Assembly: GCF_025517535.1 (NCBI RefSeq)
Contig: NZ_JAOPKC010000001.1
Coordinates: forward strand, 372,001 to 436,000
DNA: 64,000 nt
From: Halapricum hydrolyticum
GTDB taxonomy: Archaea; Halobacteriota; Halobacteria; Halobacteriales; Haloarculaceae
Reading direction: 5' to 3'
In this document: piece by piece, positions 50,197 to 58,520 of the stretch
Layout: each line of letters starts with the position of its first letter
Numbering within the stretch: position 1 is the first letter of the stretch
Position numbers and translations under genes: made by a program
The notes under the pieces: generated by a model
Told to the model about the DNA's origin: nothing
What the model saw: only the letters and a program-made list of their open reading frames with translations
Databases searched by the model: none

Positions 50197-50712
50197 ATGT
50201 CCGAAACCACACGCACGGGCCGTAAGGCCCGTACTGAGAGTATCGTATCGGATCGGCAAAAGACTCCCGTCTCTGATAAGGACAGGGGCGACTGGCAGGC
50301 TAGCCGGGAAGCCAGCCGGGGAGTCGCGCCGGATAATAGTACTGCCGACGACAACCAGCGCGTCATGACTGACGGCGGTCGCGACGTGATCGACCCGCGA
50401 GAATTTTCGGTCAACTGGACGCCCGCCGTGATCTTCAGCAGGGACGAGACCCTTTTTGCGGCTGACGTCTCGACCCTGCCGAACGGCTGGGTGCGCGCGA
50501 AGCGCTGGGACACCTCGAAGGTGAAGATCCCGCCCCACGCCGTCGAGAAGATCGAATACGTCGAAACCGAGACCTTCCACCCTGACGGAGAGCCACAGAC
50601 GTACCGAGAGCAGCGGCTCGTCGACGCCGACGCGCTCGAAGAAGCCCACCGGATCGCCCAGCCGACCGTCGAGGCCGACGACGTCGACCAGGAGGCGATC
50701 GCCGATGACTGA
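50197..50712 (+). CDS. Right-arm operon protein 1, unknown
   Basis: 171 residues. The N-terminal 65 are polar and disordered-looking (TTRTGRKARTESIVSDRQK), and the rest is a compact beta-rich unit (FSVNWTPAVIFSRDETLFAA; GWVRAKRWDTSKVKIPPHAV). It ends in QEAIADD, a terminus shared with two other genes of this operon because of the recurring junction sequence. Function unknown; first gene of the integrase operon. Confidence 0.65.
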   Translation: MSETTRTGRKARTESIVSDRQKTPVSDKDRGDWQASREASRGVAPDNSTADDNQRVMTDGGRDVIDPREFSVNWTPAVIFSRDETLFAADVSTLPNGWVRAKRWDTSKVKIPPHAVEKIEYVETETFHPDGEPQTYREQRLVDADALEEAHRIAQPTVEADDVDQEAIADD

Positions 50713-51010
50713 CGTCGACGACATGACGCTCGACGAGATCGAGGCTCGACTCGACGAACTTCGCGAGGAGAAGGCAGAGGCGAGAGAACTGCGCGAACGG
50801 ATCGGAGACGCTCACTCGGAACTTCGCGAGATCCGACAACACCGATTCGTCGACGATGACCTCGCGGTGAAACTCGGATTTATCGACCAGATGCTCGGAA
50901 TGGCGACGCACGAGGATCTACACGCTGAGGTCCGGATTCATCACGAGCGCGAGCGGCTGCGTCGTCGCAAAATCGAACTTGAGCGCCAGGAGGCGATCGC
51001 CGATGACTGA
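50705..51010 (+). CDS. Right-arm operon protein 2, coiled coil
   Basis: 101 residues, nearly one continuous charged helix (DEIEARLDELREEKAEAREL; RLRRRKIELERQEAIADD). Starts with ATGACTGA overlap on the preceding stop. Unknown. Confidence 0.65.
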   Translation: MTDVDDMTLDEIEARLDELREEKAEARELRERIGDAHSELREIRQHRFVDDDLAVKLGFIDQMLGMATHEDLHAEVRIHHERERLRRRKIELERQEAIADD

Positions 51011-51140
51011 GCGCTGTCCCACCTGCGGCCAGGAGGTCGCCGCGATCACGACGACCGGCCCGACCGAACACACCTTCGCGCCCTGCGGTCACACCGCCGC
51101 GATCGATCTCAAGACCGCCACGGGAGGGATCGGCGGATGA
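51003..51140 (+). CDS. Right-arm operon protein 3, micro zinc finger
   Basis: 45 residues: ERCPTCGQEVAAITTTGP and APCGHTAAIDLKTATGG. CxxC plus CxH is a plausible zinc site. Too short for many gene callers but bounded by overlapping stop/start on both sides (ATGACTGA upstream, GGATGA downstream), which supports it. Confidence 0.7.
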   Translation: MTERCPTCGQEVAAITTTGPTEHTFAPCGHTAAIDLKTATGGIGG

Positions 51141-51355
51141 GCGCCGCCAAACAGACTACTCTCGCCGACCACGAACCCGACCTTTCGAAGCTCTCGCCCG
51201 CCGAGCGCGACGCCTATGAAGCCGTCTACGAGCAGGGGATGAGCGGCCGCGAGTACGCCCGCCAGACGGATCGATCCTGGGGGACCGTCTCGAATCTGCT
51301 GATGCGAGCGCGCTCGAAGCTCGACGTCTTCCAGGACGGTGGTCGGGATGGGTAA
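51137..51355 (+). CDS. Right-arm operon protein 4, sigma-like HTH
   Basis: 72 residues, mostly one sigma-70 region 4-like helix-turn-helix (LSPAERDAYEAVYEQGMSGR; RSWGTVSNLLMRARSKLDVF). It is a free-standing relative of the C-terminal domain of the SWIM protein at the provirus left end. Likely a viral regulator. Confidence 0.72.
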   Translation: MSAAKQTTLADHEPDLSKLSPAERDAYEAVYEQGMSGREYARQTDRSWGTVSNLLMRARSKLDVFQDGGRDG

Positions 51356-51680
51356 GACCGTCTACGTCTCGACGAACGCGACGAATCGGCACATCTACCA
51401 CACCGACGAGGACTGTCGGATGCTGAATCAGGCTGCGAACTACGCCGCGCGCGATCTCGATGACCTGCCGGACCACCAGCAGTGTAGCCACTGTGCCGGC
51501 GAGTGGGACCCCTATCAGGACCACGAGAGTACGACCTGCGAGTACTGCGGGCGCACCTTCGAGACCCAGAACGGCGTCTATCGCCACATCCTGATGGAGC
51601 ACCGCGACGTCGTCGAGCGAGCGCTCGGGAACGATCCGACCGCCTCGACCGGCCCCAGGAGGGCAATCGCTGATGACTGA
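51348..51680 (+). CDS. Right-arm operon protein 5, C2H2 zinc finger
   Basis: 110 residues. Begins MGKTVYVSTNATNRHIYHTD; a first Cys/His group (HTDEDCRML ... QQCSHCAGEW) and a classical C2H2 finger CEYCGRTFETQNGVYRHILM then H. Such zinc-finger proteins commonly precede integrases in haloarchaeal proviruses. Ends RRAIADD at the third copy of the junction sequence. Confidence 0.72.
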   Translation: MGKTVYVSTNATNRHIYHTDEDCRMLNQAANYAARDLDDLPDHQQCSHCAGEWDPYQDHESTTCEYCGRTFETQNGVYRHILMEHRDVVERALGNDPTASTGPRRAIADD

Positions 51681-52758
51681 GCGTACAGGCCGTCGCCGCC
51701 AGAACCCGGAAGAGTTGACTCCGGCGGCTGCAGTCGAGCGGTACCTCCGACGTCGTCGGACGGATTCGACCGACAAGAGCATCGAAGGCTGGGAGTACCG
51801 CCTGAAGCTCTTTGTCGAGTGGTGCGACTCGGTCGGGATCGGTGAGGTCGGCCAGCTCGAGGGCTACGACCTCGACGAGTACTACGAGATCCGCAGCGCC
51901 GAGATCGCGCCGGTCACACTCGAAGGCGAGATGTGGACGCTTCGATCGTTCTTGGAGTTCCTTGAGGACGTCGAGGCCGTCGACGATGGGCTCGCCGAGC
52001 GCGTCCGTATTCCCGATCTCGATCCCGAGGATCGGTCGAGCAACAAGAAGCTCGACGCCGATGACGCGTTCGCGCTGATCCAGTACTATCGGAACGACGA
52101 GCAGGCCTACGGGACGCGCCCGCACGCTTGGATCGAACTCGCCTGGTTCACTGGTGCGCGACAGGGCGGTCTCCGCGCGCTCGATCTTCGAGACGTCCAT
52201 CTCGATGAGGACCCATACGTCGAGTTTCGCCACCGGCCGGATACGGGGACACCGCTGAAGAACAAGCTCGGCGGTGAGCGTCCGGCCGGGATCACGCGCG
52301 AGACGGCCGATGTCCTTGAGGCGTATATCGAGCATCACCGCTACGACGTCCACGACGACTACGGTCGTCAGCCGCTACTCGCGAGCGCGAAGGGGCGGCC
52401 CGGAGAGAACACTGTTCGCGTCTGGTCGTATCAGGCGACCCAGCCGTGTCTGCATAGCCCGTGTCCGCACGGGAAGGAGCGCGAGACGTGTCAGTGGACG
52501 GAGTACGCACATGCGAGCAAGTGCCCGTCCAGCCGCGCGCCCCACCACATCCGAACGGGAACGATCACCTGGCTGCTCAACGAGGGTTGGCCGCCAGAGG
52601 ACGTCGCTGAACGTGTCAACGCGACGGTGAAGACGATCGAACAGCACTACGACAAAGCCGATCCCGAACAGCGACGCCAGCGACTCCGTGACCGCATGGA
52701 GAATCGCCGGCGGCCGCTACTTACCAACCTCAATATCGACCATGATCAGGACCAGTAA
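51673..52758 (+). CDS. int: Tyrosine recombinase / integrase
   Basis: 361 residues. The N-terminal SAM-like core-binding domain spans about 10-110 (TPAAAVERYLRRRRTDSTDK). Catalytic residues: Arg in WFTGARQGGLRALDLRDV (about 160), HHIRTG (HxxR, about 296), and the nucleophile Tyr in TIEQHYDKADP (about 328). A Cys-rich loop (SPCPHGKERETCQWTEY ... KCPSS) lies before HxxR, a haloarchaeal integrase trait. The gene ends 54 bases before the attR core, pointing to the right end, and is coupled to the preceding gene by ATGACTGA overlap. Confidence 0.92.
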   Translation: MTERTGRRRQNPEELTPAAAVERYLRRRRTDSTDKSIEGWEYRLKLFVEWCDSVGIGEVGQLEGYDLDEYYEIRSAEIAPVTLEGEMWTLRSFLEFLEDVEAVDDGLAERVRIPDLDPEDRSSNKKLDADDAFALIQYYRNDEQAYGTRPHAWIELAWFTGARQGGLRALDLRDVHLDEDPYVEFRHRPDTGTPLKNKLGGERPAGITRETADVLEAYIEHHRYDVHDDYGRQPLLASAKGRPGENTVRVWSYQATQPCLHSPCPHGKERETCQWTEYAHASKCPSSRAPHHIRTGTITWLLNEGWPPEDVAERVNATVKTIEQHYDKADPEQRRQRLRDRMENRRRPLLTNLNIDHDQDQ

Positions 52759-52812
52759 CTCCGCCGAACAGTACCGCCAGTCAGAATGTGTCGGCGACGG
52801 GGTAGTTCCGCG

Positions 52813-52825
52813 CTGCGCCGGCCCA
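52813..52825 (+). repeat. attR: copy of the tRNA-Pro 3' end
   Basis: CTGCGCCGGCCCA, exact match to 32806-32818, with different flanks on both sides. Together they define a 20,020-base interval. Confidence 0.82.
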
Positions 52826-52882
52826 TTCCTGCCCGTGTTTCACAAGACTGCGAGCGTAGCGACCGTCTTCCCGCGTTCGACT

Positions 52883-52943
52883 ATCTGCGCCGTCCCTACT
52901 GAGATTCCCAGGGCATTCCGACACTTACCACGTTCTCAGGGGT
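52883..52943 (+). repeat. Diverged second att site plus provirus left-end sequence
   Basis: ATCTGCGCCGTCCCT (52883-52897) matches the tRNA end at 32804 with two changes; 10 bases on, CCAGGGCATTCCGACACTT (52908-52926) matches CCAGGGTATTCCGACACTT (32838-32856) with one. Weaker similarity goes on to the GGTGA of the left-end ribosome-binding site. The spacing differs by about nine bases. This is the left end of a related, older element. Confidence 0.75.
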
Positions 52944-53027
52944 GATGGCTGTGCTCCGAAAGGGGGAAGATTTTGATATAGATGATACGGTGGGGAACGC
53001 ATATATGCTCGTACGCTGAATAAAGAT

Positions 53028-53894
53028 GTGAAATGTGTGGTAGCAATGGGCAAGGGAAAATCAGTCCTTCGAAGATGGGTGGGCACCCCTGCCCGTGACG
53101 GGCAAGTCCTTCCGATTACCCGATGGGTCGCGCGCTTCATTATCCCGTTTCTAGCCGCGGCATTTCTGGTCCTCTATGGACTCCCAGATCAAACCACGAA
53201 ATACTTCGCGTGGACCATCAGACCCGAAATGACGCCAATCGTCATGGGCGCAGGCTATGGAGCAGGTGTGTATTTCTTCTATCGGGTTTCCACTGTTGAC
53301 GAGTGGCACACTGTCGCCCCGGTCTTCCTCGGGATCGCCACATTCACGTGGTTGATGGCCATCGCCACCGTGCTCCACTGGGGAAAGTTCAACCACAGTC
53401 ACTTTACGTTCGATCTCTGGGTCTTCCTCTACGCAGTCACTCCCGTCCTTATTCCAGCTATTTGGGCGCTCAATCGGCGGACCGATTCCGGGGAACTGGC
53501 AGGAAGTGAGCCCCGTCTTCCACAAGCAGTGCGGGTGCTCGGTGGTGGTATCGGAGTTATCGTCACAGCCAGTGCCATCGTCCTGTTTGTCGCCCCGGAT
53601 CCCATGATTGGTGTGTGGCCATGGACCGTCTCCCCGTTCACGGCCCGAATTTTGGCGGGATGGTTTGCACTCTTTGGTGTCGTTAACGGCGTCGTCGTAC
53701 TCGATCCACGCTGGAGTGCCGCCCGAATACTGGTCCAAAGTCAGATACTTGGCTTCACGTTGGTCTTGATCGGTGTCGTCCGTGTCTGGGATAACTTCGA
53801 CCCGTCGAACGTGCTGACGTGGGGCGTCGTCGGAGGTATGACGCTGTATCTGATTGCTATACTTTCCCTGTATATCGGGATGGAAACTCGCTGA
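53028..53894 (+). CDS. Multi-pass membrane protein of unknown function
   Basis: 282-288 residues with eight or nine hydrophobic helices (FIIPFLAAAFLVLYGL; PVFLGIATFTWLMAIATVLH; FDLWVFLYAVTPVLIPAIWA; ILVQSQILGFTLVLIGVVRV; LYLIAILSLYIGMETR). The A/T-rich ATATATG at about 53001-53007 is about 24 bases from the GTG at 53028, supporting a leaderless GTG; ATG 53046 is the alternative. No family recognised. Lies beside the degenerate att and might be cargo of the older element or host. Confidence 0.68.
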   Translation: MKCVVAMGKGKSVLRRWVGTPARDGQVLPITRWVARFIIPFLAAAFLVLYGLPDQTTKYFAWTIRPEMTPIVMGAGYGAGVYFFYRVSTVDEWHTVAPVFLGIATFTWLMAIATVLHWGKFNHSHFTFDLWVFLYAVTPVLIPAIWALNRRTDSGELAGSEPRLPQAVRVLGGGIGVIVTASAIVLFVAPDPMIGVWPWTVSPFTARILAGWFALFGVVNGVVVLDPRWSAARILVQSQILGFTLVLIGVVRVWDNFDPSNVLTWGVVGGMTLYLIAILSLYIGMETR

Positions 53895-54026
53895 ACACCT
53901 CTCAGGTGGAATCGCCTCGCGTTGATGGACGCGTATCGCCTTTCGAGTCGTCGCTGTAGATCCGTTGCGGGCCGCTCGCGGCCGTCAAGTTCGCCGAGGG
54001 AGCCCGCAATCGCTCAACAGTCACGG

Positions 54027-54056
54027 ACGACAGTACGTCGTCTACGGTACTGTCGT
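54027..54056. repeat. Perfect 10-bp stem-loop
   Basis: ACGACAGTAC (54027-54036) and GTACTGTCGT (54047-54056) with a ten-base loop, between two convergent membrane-protein genes. A bidirectional terminator is the simplest reading. Confidence 0.55.
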
Positions 54057-54107
54057 GCAGTCGTCTGTCGCGCTCACTCCATCACCGCACTAGGCTGGAT
54101 TCGGCGT

Positions 54108-54524
54108 TCAGCCGGTAGTCGGAAGCCAGTCGGTGATCGCAGCCCACAGAACGACGAAATCGAGAGTCATCGGCAGCACCTTCGTCGCTCCAAAGAACCC
54201 CGCCATCAGCACGATGGAAAGGATAGCTCCCCCACCAGCCAGGATTCTCCACCAGCGGAACGAGACCCAGACCTCCAGCACTGCCAGGCCCGCAAGGGCA
54301 AACAGCACTGCAGCGATCGCGGCGAGGAAAAACCCCGAGAGCGGAAAGCCCGAAGACACTGTGACCTGACCCAGCAACCCACTGTCACCACCGCTCCAGG
54401 GCCAGACCCATTTCAACAGGCCGCCAAACTCGCCCTGGGCCTCTTTGTCCAGCGGAACGACGTAGGAAGCCACGAAGTGTGTCTGCAGTACCAGCAGTCC
54501 TGCGAACATCCATTTCAATACCAT
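54108..54524 (-). CDS. Small membrane protein of unknown function
   Basis: 138 residues with four helices (WMFAGLLVLQTHFVASYVVP; GFFLAAIAAVLFALAGLAVL; ILAGGGAILSIVLMAGFFGA; DFVVLWAAITDWL). ATG 54524 preferred over a GTG one codon upstream; an A/T-rich promoter-like stretch lies just upstream (54535-54570). DoxX-like or quinol-oxidase-subunit-like size but no motif to confirm. Confidence 0.62.
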   Translation of the reverse strand: MVLKWMFAGLLVLQTHFVASYVVPLDKEAQGEFGGLLKWVWPWSGGDSGLLGQVTVSSGFPLSGFFLAAIAAVLFALAGLAVLEVWVSFRWWRILAGGGAILSIVLMAGFFGATKVLPMTLDFVVLWAAITDWLPTTG

Positions 54525-54657
54525 CACAAGTTCCTGGTAATCAAAATAACATATAAATATTCCTATGTTAATGCAGCAGTCTCGCTGCGACGAGCGGACC
54601 AGGCGAGGGCTTCAGGTCGGTAGCCCGGAAGAGAGCGTACCACCTGACGCTGGTACG

Positions 54658-54666
54658 TATATATAG
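54658..54666 (+). promoter_or_regulatory. TATA box for the SRPBCC gene
   Basis: GTATATATAG, 25-33 bases before the ATG at 54691; consistent with a leaderless transcript. Confidence 0.6.
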
Positions 54667-54690
54667 ACGCGGGAGAGAATATCCAGAGCG

Positions 54691-55368
54691 ATGAGAACCA
54701 AGTCACAAACAGACTCAGCGAGAGCATCGGGTGGGCGAATCAGTGGAACAGGGACTGCGATCATCGCGGGCGGCGTGATTCTGGCAGTGTATCACTTCCT
54801 TCTCCGCCCGTGGCACCGGCGATGGGGTGCTAGTGGAGACGAAGTAAATCGACACCTGCCTGGCGACGAGATCGTTCCCGAGCCGAGTGACGAAACCACT
54901 CGCGCTGTCACGGTTGAGGCACCCAGCGAGGAGGTTTGGCCCTGGATAGTCCAGCTTGGACAGGGGCGCGGCGGCTTCTACAGTTACACGTGGCTCGAAA
55001 ACCTCTTCGGCGCAGACATCCACAACGTCGATCGCATCGTTCCGGAACTGCAGGAGTTACAGGAGGGCGATTCGATTCGTATGGTCCGTGAGGACTATTG
55101 GCTGCAGAGCTCGGTCACGTCGATGACTGTCGAGCGTATCGACTCCGGTCGAACCCTCATTCTCCAGGGACACGACGGGGGGATCTGGACGTTTCACCTG
55201 GACCCGATCGATGACGACACAACCCGCTTTCTCGTGCGAGGGCGAAAACCCGAGACCCGGTCGGCTGTCGGATATGCCCTCCGATACCTGACATACGAAC
55301 TGCCGCATTTCATCATGGAACGAGGTATGATGCTGGGAATAAAATCGCGTGCCGAACACGACAGCTGA
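54691..55368 (+). CDS. SRPBCC family protein with N-terminal membrane helix
   Basis: 225 residues. One N-terminal helix (GTAIIAGGVILAVYHFLL) is followed by a START-like hydrophobic-pocket domain (EAPSEEVWPWIVQLGQGRGG; YSYTWLENLFGADIHNVDRI; RFLVRGRKPETRSAVG). Similar bacterial proteins are annotated SRPBCC domain proteins without defined ligand. Next gene is another SRPBCC protein about 110 bases downstream. Confidence 0.75.
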   Translation: MRTKSQTDSARASGGRISGTGTAIIAGGVILAVYHFLLRPWHRRWGASGDEVNRHLPGDEIVPEPSDETTRAVTVEAPSEEVWPWIVQLGQGRGGFYSYTWLENLFGADIHNVDRIVPELQELQEGDSIRMVREDYWLQSSVTSMTVERIDSGRTLILQGHDGGIWTFHLDPIDDDTTRFLVRGRKPETRSAVGYALRYLTYELPHFIMERGMMLGIKSRAEHDS

Positions 55369-55424
55369 CCGCAGACCCGATTCGTCCAGCCGGCCTGTCC
55401 GTCGTGACGTCTGCCTGAGAGCAT

Positions 55425-55465
55425 CGTCTTCTGTGTCGTCAGAGAAAAGCGTCTTCTGTGTCGTC
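55425..55465 (+). repeat. 16-base direct repeat before the second SRPBCC gene
   Basis: CGTCTTCTGTGTCGTC at 55425-55440 and again at 55450-55465, a 25-base period ending 15 bases before the ATG. Confidence 0.7.
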
Positions 55466-55480
55466 GGACGAAATGCCGCC

Positions 55481-55918
55481 ATGGTCTCGGTCAGCCGATC
55501 AATTCACGTCGACGCACCTGTCGAGGACGTGTTCGAGTACCTGGACGACCCCCGAAACCACGCGGAAGTGACGCCGAGCCTGGCAAAGGTCCGAAACGTC
55601 GAACCGCTCGACAACGGCGGCAAGCGAGTCGAGCACACCTACAAGATGGCCGGCGTCGGACTCGACGGCGAACTCGTCGAGCGGACCCACGAGGAAAACG
55701 AGCGGATGGTCTTCGAGATGCGTGGCGGCCTCGAAGGTGAGATCGAGATCGAAACCGTCGACGACGACGGCGGGACGGAACTGCGCTACAGCGCCGACTA
55801 CGAACTCCCGGGCACGGTCCTCTCGGCCGTAGCGGGGCCGTTCGTCCGCCGGTACAACGAGCGGGAGTTGCGGACGACGCTCGAGAACATCAAGGCGCGA
55901 CTCGAAGCCCGTGATTGA
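55481..55918 (+). CDS. SRPBCC family protein (cyclase/dehydrase-like)
   Basis: 145 residues, starts VSRSIHVDAPVEDVFEYLDD, the classic first strand and helix of the Bet v1-like fold, and ends with the long C-terminal helix RYNERELRTTLENIKARLEA. The ATG at 55481 is chosen because the fold begins there; the frame upstream is low-quality and runs through the direct repeats. Ligand unknown; haloarchaea carry several such genes. Confidence 0.82.
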   Translation: MVSVSRSIHVDAPVEDVFEYLDDPRNHAEVTPSLAKVRNVEPLDNGGKRVEHTYKMAGVGLDGELVERTHEENERMVFEMRGGLEGEIEIETVDDDGGTELRYSADYELPGTVLSAVAGPFVRRYNERELRTTLENIKARLEARD

Positions 55919-56045
55919 GAAGGGAGAGCAGACGACGAAACTGTCCGCGACGGTGGCTGGGAAAAGATCACCGTGCTTGATCCGGGAACCGTCACGAGAC
56001 CGTTTCCCTCGTCGTCGCCTCGGCTACCTGTAACAGCGCGAGAGT

Positions 56046-56111
56046 CCCGCCCTTCCCGTGAGGGACGAGTGTTCCGACATGCGGTCGGAACCGAGGACCG
56101 AACAGGGCGGG
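56046..56111. other. Structured region upstream of tnpB (possible element left end)
   Basis: CCCGCCC (56046-56052) pairs with GGGCGGG (56105-56111). Inside, TTCCGAC (56072-56078) pairs with GTCGGAA (56084-56090). GTCCC (56044-56048) can also pair with GGGAC (56062-56066). IS200/IS605-type elements have subterminal hairpins, so this may be the left end; the cleavage site is not identified. Confidence 0.45.
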
Positions 56112-56201
56112 CGTGAAGCGCGTAAGCTCTAGTGAGATTCTGCCGAGAGATCGCTGACCCTGAGATTCCAACAAGACGGACGAGTTTCACTTCCACTGCG
56201 G

Positions 56202-57635
<1,434 letters not shown>

Positions 57636-57661
57636 GCCGGCTGAGACTCCCACGGAGGAAA

Positions 57662-57726
57662 CCGCGCCGTCGTCGGGCTTCGCCCGACTGCTTGAGGGAC
57701 GTAGTCCCGCTCTGTTCACGGCGCGG
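57662..57726 (+). other. Three-way-junction structure at the tnpB right end
   Basis: Outer stem CCGCGCCGT (57662-57670) with ACGGCGCGG (57718-57726), nine pairs, encloses GTCGGGC-TTC-GCCCGAC (57672-57688) and GGGAC-GTA-GTCCC (57696-57708). It starts 27 bases after the tnpB stop, where IS200/IS605 right ends and the 3' part of the guide (omega) RNA lie. It ends 6 bases before the stop of the next gene. Confidence 0.65.
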
Positions 57727-57732
57727 AGGATG

Positions 57733-58443
57733 TCATAGCTGGAACGTCTCGTCGCCGTCGAGCACGTGCACCTCGGCGAGGCTGCCGGTCGCTTTGACCT
57801 CGCGGACGAACTCGTCGGTGTCGATCTCGATGGGCGGGAACGAGTCGTAGTGCATCGGGAAGGCGTGATCGACGTCCAGCCAGTCGACGGCGACGGCGGC
57901 CTGCATCGGTCCCATGGTGAAGTGATCGCCGACCGGGACGGCGGCGGCGTCGGGCTCGAGATACGGCGCGATCACGTCACGCATTTCGGTCATCAGACTC
58001 GTGTCGCCGGCGTGGTAGAACGTCGTCGATTCGACGTCGCTGACTTGCGTCGGCTGTGTGTCGGAGACGACGAATCCGGCAGGCATCCCCCCCGACGCAC
58101 CGTAGTCGGTGTCCATGCCGTTTGTGTGGTCGGCCCGGTGCATCGTCACGAACGCGTCACCCAGTTCGACCGTACCGCCGAGGTTGAACCCGATCGTCTC
58201 CTCGACGCCGTAGTTGTCTTCGACGTAGCCCGCGACCTCGGGCGTCGCCGCGACTGGCGTCCCCTGGAAATGATCCACGTCGCCGATGTGGTCGGCGTGG
58301 CCGTGCGTGAGCAGGACGTAATCCGGATCGAGCGCCGCCGGGTCGACGTCCGTCTTCGGGTTTCCGAAGAACGGATCGATCAGCAGGTCTGTCGAATCGA
58401 CCGATACGTACCACGTCGAATGGCCGTGCCAGGTGAGTTCCAT
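57733..58443 (-). CDS. Metal-dependent hydrolase, UPF0173 / beta-lactamase-fold
   Basis: 236 residues. The metallo-beta-lactamase motif LLTHGHADHIGDVDHF (HxHxDH, about residues 45-60) is intact, with further ligands in MHRADHTNG, YHAGDTSLM and FPMHYDSFPP. The protein begins MELTWHGHSTWYV, as usual for UPF0173 members, which are related to L-ascorbate-6-phosphate lactonase. Substrate unknown. Confidence 0.9.
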   Translation of the reverse strand: MELTWHGHSTWYVSVDSTDLLIDPFFGNPKTDVDPAALDPDYVLLTHGHADHIGDVDHFQGTPVAATPEVAGYVEDNYGVEETIGFNLGGTVELGDAFVTMHRADHTNGMDTDYGASGGMPAGFVVSDTQPTQVSDVESTTFYHAGDTSLMTEMRDVIAPYLEPDAAAVPVGDHFTMGPMQAAVAVDWLDVDHAFPMHYDSFPPIEIDTDEFVREVKATGSLAEVHVLDGDETFQL

Positions 58444-58520
58444 AGTTCAGTCGCACGTACACGATCCGCCCACTTAGAATCACCCCTGTTTTAGGTGGTT
58501 GCGGCCCCTCGGGCCACTCG

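Larger units (their letters stand above)
32806..52825. mobile_element. Integrated provirus, probably of the SNJ1/SH1-like tailless icosahedral group (Halopanivirales)
   Basis: A 20-kb block between two copies of CTGCGCCGGCCCA: the tRNA-Pro 3' end on the left and a site 55 bases past the integrase gene on the right. The integrase reads toward the right end. Inside are a packaging ATPase, a small membrane protein and two adjacent beta-rich putative capsid proteins in the order known for sphaerolipovirus-like haloviruses, several membrane proteins, RHH/winged-helix/AbrB regulators, a toxin-antitoxin pair and A/T-richer cargo. No tail, portal, terminase or prohead protease is visible, which argues against a caudovirus. 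No recognisable replication initiator was found. The element type is inferred from layout; the boundaries come directly from sequence. Confidence 0.82.

Noticed and set aside
32806..52825. Interpretation as a tailed-virus prophage or a pleolipovirus
   Set aside because: No terminase, portal, prohead protease, tail tape measure or tail sheath; no pleolipovirus spike with long coiled coil plus its conserved NTPase set. The small P-loop ATPase with paired beta-rich proteins fits Halopanivirales better.
53151..53738. Minus-strand 195-codon frame opposite the membrane protein at 53028
   Set aside because: Polar, Gly/Asp/Pro-rich shadow; the plus strand shows regular transmembrane helices.
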